Source of the DNA: Candidatus Avigastranaerophilus faecigallinarum
Lineage (GTDB): Bacteria; Cyanobacteriota; Vampirovibrionia; Gastranaerophilales; Gastranaerophilaceae
DNA length: 33,475 nucleotides
Direction: 5' to 3'
NCBI GenBank assembly: GCA_018716565.1
Contig: DVJT01000076.1
Location: 1 to 33,475 of the forward strand
Of this stretch, positions 28,640-33,475 are shown piece after piece. Numbering within the stretch: the first letter of the stretch is position 1; each line of letters starts with the position of its first letter. The notes beneath the pieces were generated by a model, which saw only the letters and a list, made by a program, of their open reading frames with translations, was not told the DNA's origin and did not search any database. The position numbers were made by a program, and so were the translations under genes.

Positions 28640-29248
28640 ATGAGTTTTGTACCCGTAGTAATAGAACAATCAAGCAGAGGAGAAAGATCATTTGATATTT
28701 TCTCAAGGTTGTTGAGAGAAAGAATAATCTTTCTTGGTACTCCTATTGATGATATGGTAGCAAACTTAATAGTTGCACAGTTGCTATTGTTAGATAGCGA
28801 AAATCCGGAAAAGGATATTATGTTATACATTAACTCTCCGGGTGGTAGTGTAACAGCAGGTTTTGCAATATATGATACAATGCAGCATATTAGAGCAGAT
28901 GTATCCACAATTTGTTTGGGACAAGCTGCATCAATGGGTGCATTCTTATTATCATCAGGTACTCCCGGAAAAAGAATGGCTTTACCGCATTCAAGAGTAT
29001 TAATTCACCAACCTTTAGGCGGTGCTCAAGGTCAAGCTACGGATATTGAAATTCAGGCAGCTGAAATTATCAGAATTAAGAAATCATTAAATGAAATTTT
29101 AGCTAAAAATACAGGTCAATCTATTAAGAAGATTGAAAAAGATACAGACAGAGACTATATCATGACTCCTGAAGAAGCATTAGAATACGGAATGATTGAT
29201 AAAGTTGTAACTGTAAACACACAACCAAAACCAAAGCAGGAGATATAA
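28640..29248 (+). CDS. clpP: ATP-dependent Clp protease proteolytic subunit
   Basis: [67 protein letters not shown]. Confidence 0.98.
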   Translation: MSFVPVVIEQSSRGERSFDIFSRLLRERIIFLGTPIDDMVANLIVAQLLLLDSENPEKDIMLYINSPGGSVTAGFAIYDTMQHIRADVSTICLGQAASMGAFLLSSGTPGKRMALPHSRVLIHQPLGGAQGQATDIEIQAAEIIRIKKSLNEILAKNTGQSIKKIEKDTDRDYIMTPEEALEYGMIDKVVTVNTQPKPKQEI

Positions 29249-29251
29249 TTA

Positions 29252-30601
29252 ATGGCAGTTCATGATGACAGTCGTTTAAAATGTTCATTTTGCGGTAAAA
29301 CGCAAGAACAGGTAAAGAAACTTATTGCAGGTCCTGATGTATATATCTGTGATGAGTGTGTTGAACTGTGTAATGAAATTTTAGACGAAGAGTTTCTTGA
29401 AAATAAAGAAAAGCCTGAAGAAACAGAAACAAAAGAAACTGATTTAAAAAAAGTGCCAAAACCACATGAAATAAAACAGTATCTTGATGAATTCATTATA
29501 GGTCAAGATGATGCTAAAAAGGCATTATCGGTTGCAGTATATAATCATTATAAAAGACTTGCACATAATGCTTCTGAGGCAGGTAATGAGCAAAAAGTTG
29601 AAATTCAAAAGAGTAATATTTTACTTGTAGGTCCTACAGGAAGTGGTAAAACATTACTAGCACAGACTCTTGCTAAGATGCTTGATGTGCCATTTGCAAT
29701 TGCAGATGCTACAACTTTAACTGAAGCAGGTTATGTTGGTGATGATGTTGAGAATATTCTTCTAAGACTTTATCAAAATGCTGATTTTGATGCTCAAAAA
29801 GCAGAAAAGGGTATTATATATATCGATGAAATTGATAAAATATCAAGAAAATCAGAAAATACAAGCATAACAAGAGATGTTTCAGGTGAAGGTGTTCAAC
29901 AAGCATTATTAAAGATGATTGAAGGTACTGTTGCAAATGTTCCTCCTCAAGGAGGAAGAAAACATCCTCATCAAGAGTTTATTCAAATAAATACTGCGAA
30001 CATCTTGTTTATTGTTGGTGGTGCATTTGTTGGACTTGATAAAATTGTTGAAAGAAGAGCAGGTGAATCTACTACAATAGGTTTTGGGGCAGATAGAGCA
30101 AAAACTCAAGCAGAAAAAGAACTTGAAGCTGCAAAATTATTGAAGAAACTTCAACCTGAAGATTTGCTCAAATTTGGATTAATACCTGAGTTTATAGGAA
30201 GAATTCCCGTATATGCTGTTCTAGATCCGTTAGATGAAGCGACATTAAAGAATATTTTAACTCAACCAAAGAATGCTTTATTAAAACAATATCAATGTTT
30301 ATTGGGTATGGATGGTGTTGAGTTGAAATTTGAGCCTGAAGCTATTGATTTAATTGCATCTGAAGCAATTAAACGTAAAACAGGTGCTAGAGCTCTTCGT
30401 TCTATTGTTGAAGAAATAATGATGGATATAATGTATGCGATTCCTGCGCAGGAAGATGTTAAGGAATTTACGGTAACAGCAGATATGGTTAAAAAGAAAA
30501 ATGAAGGTGTAGCTGAATTAATAAAACTTCCTACAAAAAAAGATGAAAAAAATGAAGGTGTTATTAATCCTCAATTAAAACAAAACGAAGAAATAGCATA
30601 A
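29252..30601 (+). CDS. clpX: ATP-dependent Clp protease ATP-binding subunit ClpX
   Basis: N-terminal zinc finger [65 protein letters not shown]. Confidence 0.98.
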   Translation: MAVHDDSRLKCSFCGKTQEQVKKLIAGPDVYICDECVELCNEILDEEFLENKEKPEETETKETDLKKVPKPHEIKQYLDEFIIGQDDAKKALSVAVYNHYKRLAHNASEAGNEQKVEIQKSNILLVGPTGSGKTLLAQTLAKMLDVPFAIADATTLTEAGYVGDDVENILLRLYQNADFDAQKAEKGIIYIDEIDKISRKSENTSITRDVSGEGVQQALLKMIEGTVANVPPQGGRKHPHQEFIQINTANILFIVGGAFVGLDKIVERRAGESTTIGFGADRAKTQAEKELEAAKLLKKLQPEDLLKFGLIPEFIGRIPVYAVLDPLDEATLKNILTQPKNALLKQYQCLLGMDGVELKFEPEAIDLIASEAIKRKTGARALRSIVEEIMMDIMYAIPAQEDVKEFTVTADMVKKKNEGVAELIKLPTKKDEKNEGVINPQLKQNEEIA

Positions 30602-30623
30602 AAAATAAATAATTATAAAATAA

Positions 30624-30653
30624 AGGCCTCTAAATTTAATTAGAGGCTTTTTA
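30624..30653 (+). terminator. Rho-independent terminator of tig-clpP-clpX
   Basis: AAGGCCTCTAA-attta-TTAGAGGCTTTTT (approximate). Confidence 0.75.
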
Positions 30654-30680
30654 GCAAAAAAAATTTTGAAGTGTTTTTTT

Positions 30681-31259
30681 ATGAATGTTATGCAAATATC
30701 GTTTAGTGGTCTAAAAGAAAATATTTTATATGGAAATAAAGCAATAAGTGCTGTTAAAAGAGATTTTCCAAACGGGATAAAATCAAATACTTATTATGAT
30801 ACTTTTGAAAAAGAACAAGATATACAAAAAAAACTAGAGTTGGAAGACGGAATAGAACGAACGCGAGATCGTATCGATGATATGGTAAGGTATGGTTATC
30901 CCGAAAAAGATGCTGTAGAAATGGTCGTTAAAGAAACAGGTTTTGCAAATTGTGGAGAACAAGCAATATTAGTAAGTAAAAAACTAGATGCTGAAGGAAT
31001 TGAAAATAAGATTATTCAAATGTATATATGTCAAAATGGCAGTTGGCATTATGTTACAGGTGGTCACGCTTTTTGTCTTATAGGTACTTCTGATAATATG
31101 GCAGTTCAAGATCCTGAAACTTGGGGAGATGAAGCTGTAGTTGTTGATATGTGGTCAGGTATTGTCCAAAAAGCTTCTGAAGCATTAAAATTCTTTTCTG
31201 GGTTTGTTGTTCCCAAAAAAGATGAGCACATAGAATTTTTCAATAAAATTTATTATTAG
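30681..31259 (+). CDS. Hypothetical protein with papain/transglutaminase-like catalytic arrangement
   Basis: TGFANCGEQAILVSKKL (Cys), GSWHYVTGGHAFCLIG (His), AVQDPETWGDEAVVVDMWSG (Asp). Track start 30666 is TTG. Confidence 0.55.
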   Translation: MNVMQISFSGLKENILYGNKAISAVKRDFPNGIKSNTYYDTFEKEQDIQKKLELEDGIERTRDRIDDMVRYGYPEKDAVEMVVKETGFANCGEQAILVSKKLDAEGIENKIIQMYICQNGSWHYVTGGHAFCLIGTSDNMAVQDPETWGDEAVVVDMWSGIVQKASEALKFFSGFVVPKKDEHIEFFNKIYY

Positions 31260-31313
31260 GAAAATTTATTGTGAAATATTGGCAAAAGAGTTTTTCTATA
31301 ATAAACTAATTGT

Positions 31314-33116
31314 ATGAAATATATTGAGAATGTAAGAAATTTTTGTATCATCGCTCATATTGATCATGGGAAGTCGACATTAGCTGATAGGTTACTAGAG
31401 AAAACAGGTACTATAGCTCAGCGTGATATGCAGGATCAATTGCTTGATACTATGGATATTGAGAGAGAACGCGGTATTACCATTAAGTTGAATGCTGCAA
31501 GGATGAATTATAAAGCCAAAAATGGGAAAGATTATGTTCTTAATTTGATTGATACGCCAGGGCATGTGGATTTTTCATATGAAGTTTCGCGTTCTTTAGC
31601 CGCTTGTGAAGGTGCTTTATTAATTGTTGATGCGACTCAAGGAGTTGAAGCACAGACTTTATCAAATGTATATCTTGCTATTGAGCAGAATTTAGAAATT
31701 ATTCCTGTTATTAATAAAATAGATTTACCGTCGGCAGATGTTGAAAGAGTTAAAGAAGAAATAGAAGAAGTATTAGGCATTGATGCATCTATGGCAATAC
31801 CTGTAAGTGCTAAAGAAGGTATTGGAATAGAGGATGTTTTGGAAGCGGTTGTTGAATTTGTGCCGCCGCCTGAGGATACTTCTGACAAACCTTTAAGAGC
31901 TTTAGTTTTTGATAGTGCCTATGACCAGTATCTTGGAACTTTATGTTTCTTTAAGGTTATAGATGGTAACATTAAACTCGGTGATAAAATTAAATTTATG
32001 GCATCGGGTAAGGAATATGAAATTACTGAACTGGGTTATTTGAATCCGCATAGAGTTCCTCTAAAAGAATTAAAAACAGGTGATGTTGGGTATATGGGTT
32101 GTTCTATAAAGGAGATTACAAGATTTGTAGGTGATACAATAACTCATGTCGAAAACGGTGCAAAAGAACCTTTGGCAGGGTATAAAGAAGCACTTCCGAT
32201 GGTATTTTCAGGATTGTATCCCGTTGATAACGATCAATACCAAGATTTAAAAGAAGCTTTAGAAAAATTAAAATTAAATGATTCAAGTATTACTTTTGAA
32301 CCGGAAACATCATCTGCTTTAGGGTTTGGTTTCAGGTGCGGTTTCTTGGGTATGCTTCATATGGAGATTGCTCAAGAAAGATTAGAAAGAGAATATAATC
32401 TTACTCTTGTTACAACGGCACCAAGTGTTATTTATAGAGTCCATAAAACAAATGGTGAAGTTGTTGAAATTGATAACCCTGCAAATTTACCGGATGCTCA
32501 ATACCGTGATTATATAGAAGAACCTTATGTAAAGACGACAATTATTACTCCGAATGATTATGTCGGATTATTAATGGAACTTGCTCAATCAAAACGCGGT
32601 ATTTTCCAAAATATGACGTATTTGGATAAAGTCAGAGTTTCACTTCACTATGAAATTCCGTTGAGTGAAATTATTACAGATTTTTATGATCAATTAAAAT
32701 CACGTTCAAAAGGATATGCAAGTTTAGATTATGAATTTAGCGATTATAAACGATCAGACTTAGTTAAATTGGATATTCTTTTGGCAGGTGAAATAGTTGA
32801 TGCTTTAAGTGCAATTGTTCACAAAGATAGTGCTTTTTATGTTGGTCAAAAGTTAACCTCAAAATTAAAAGATATTATTCCAAGGCAAATGTTTGAAGTT
32901 GCAATTCAAGCTGCAATCGGCGGAAGAATTATCGCAAGGACAAATATAAAAGCTTTAAGAAAAAGTGTATTAGATAAATGTTACGGCGGAGACATATCTC
33001 GTAAAAGAAAATTGCTCGAAAAGCAGAAACGTGGTAAAAAACGTATGAAGGCTGTAGGTAGAGTAGAAGTTCCGCAAGAGGCGTTTATGGCCGTTTTAAG
33101 TTTAGATGATAACTAA
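31314..33116 (+). CDS. lepA: Translation elongation factor 4
   Basis: [59 protein letters not shown]-terminal [22 protein letters not shown]. Confidence 0.98.
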   Translation: MKYIENVRNFCIIAHIDHGKSTLADRLLEKTGTIAQRDMQDQLLDTMDIERERGITIKLNAARMNYKAKNGKDYVLNLIDTPGHVDFSYEVSRSLAACEGALLIVDATQGVEAQTLSNVYLAIEQNLEIIPVINKIDLPSADVERVKEEIEEVLGIDASMAIPVSAKEGIGIEDVLEAVVEFVPPPEDTSDKPLRALVFDSAYDQYLGTLCFFKVIDGNIKLGDKIKFMASGKEYEITELGYLNPHRVPLKELKTGDVGYMGCSIKEITRFVGDTITHVENGAKEPLAGYKEALPMVFSGLYPVDNDQYQDLKEALEKLKLNDSSITFEPETSSALGFGFRCGFLGMLHMEIAQERLEREYNLTLVTTAPSVIYRVHKTNGEVVEIDNPANLPDAQYRDYIEEPYVKTTIITPNDYVGLLMELAQSKRGIFQNMTYLDKVRVSLHYEIPLSEIITDFYDQLKSRSKGYASLDYEFSDYKRSDLVKLDILLAGEIVDALSAIVHKDSAFYVGQKLTSKLKDIIPRQMFEVAIQAAIGGRIIARTNIKALRKSVLDKCYGGDISRKRKLLEKQKRGKKRMKAVGRVEVPQEAFMAVLSLDDN

Positions 33117-33128
33117 AGGAGAAACATC

Positions 33129-33475
33129 TTGGCATTAGATACATCACTTGTAATGATTCTTGCAGGCGGAGAAGGAAAAAGGCTTTTCCCTTTGACAAGG
33201 GATAGGGCTAAACCTGCGGTTCCGTTTGGAGGTAGATACAGAATTATTGATTTTGTAATTAATAATTTCATTAATTCAGGTTTCTATAAATTAAAAATTT
33301 TAACTCAATATAAATCAGATTCTTTAAATCAACATATAGCAAGAAGCTGGCCTGTATCTCCAATTTTAGGACAATATATAGATTTAGTTCCTGCTCAAAT
33401 GAGAATAGACGGAAATTGGTATAAAGGTACAGCTGATGCTGTTTATCAGAATTTGACACATATATATGATGAAAA
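33129..33475 (+). CDS. glgC: Glucose-1-phosphate adenylyltransferase, N-terminal part (window truncated), probable TTG start
   Basis: AAAGGAG RBS 6 nt upstream of [77 protein letters not shown]. Absent from the ORF track because it lacks a stop in the window. Confidence 0.93.
   Translation, partial: MALDTSLVMILAGGEGKRLFPLTRDRAKPAVPFGGRYRIIDFVINNFINSGFYKLKILTQYKSDSLNQHIARSWPVSPILGQYIDLVPAQMRIDGNWYKGTADAVYQNLTHIYDE

Noticed and set aside
28624-28908. 94-aa ORF antisense to clpP, and similar shadow ORFs at 29260-29496, 29909-30109 and 31637-31888
   Set aside because: Opposite strongly conserved clpP, clpX and lepA; no independent evidence.

Overview
AT-rich bacterial chromosomal window that reads as a largely ordinary housekeeping region. 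Gene content (atpD-atpC as a separate pair, cyanobacterial-style dnaA/aspS/coaBC genes, Gastranaerophilales-like type IV pilin-like proteins) suggests a non-photosynthetic cyanobacterial-lineage gut organism (Vampirovibrionia/Gastranaerophilales). That taxonomic placement is inference only. I support about 38 CDS: rplM (partial), rpsI, atpD, atpC, yitT-like, aspS, dnaA, comF-like, rseP-like, gmk, coaBC, Nif3-like, rsmD, gatB, Crp/Fnr regulator, obg, tig-clpP-clpX, lepA, glgC (partial) and several secreted or unknown proteins. I see no rRNA, tRNA, CRISPR or transposase. The most unusual signal concerns UGA. rpsI carries an in-frame TGA at codon 27 in an otherwise intact essential gene. The only CDS ending in TGA (obg) has TGA followed immediately by in-frame TAA. 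The other 36 readable stops are TAA or TAG, and all start/stop overlaps of the TAATG/ATGA class are TAATG. Together this is compatible with UGA no longer acting as a stop codon (rare sense UGA, e.g. Trp or Gly), although a single sequencing error in rpsI is not excluded. Other noteworthy structures are a duplicated gmk 3' end flanking an inserted reverse-strand ORF between gmk and coaBC, and a 250-bp-spaced 46-bp direct repeat with nested hairpins after rsmD.
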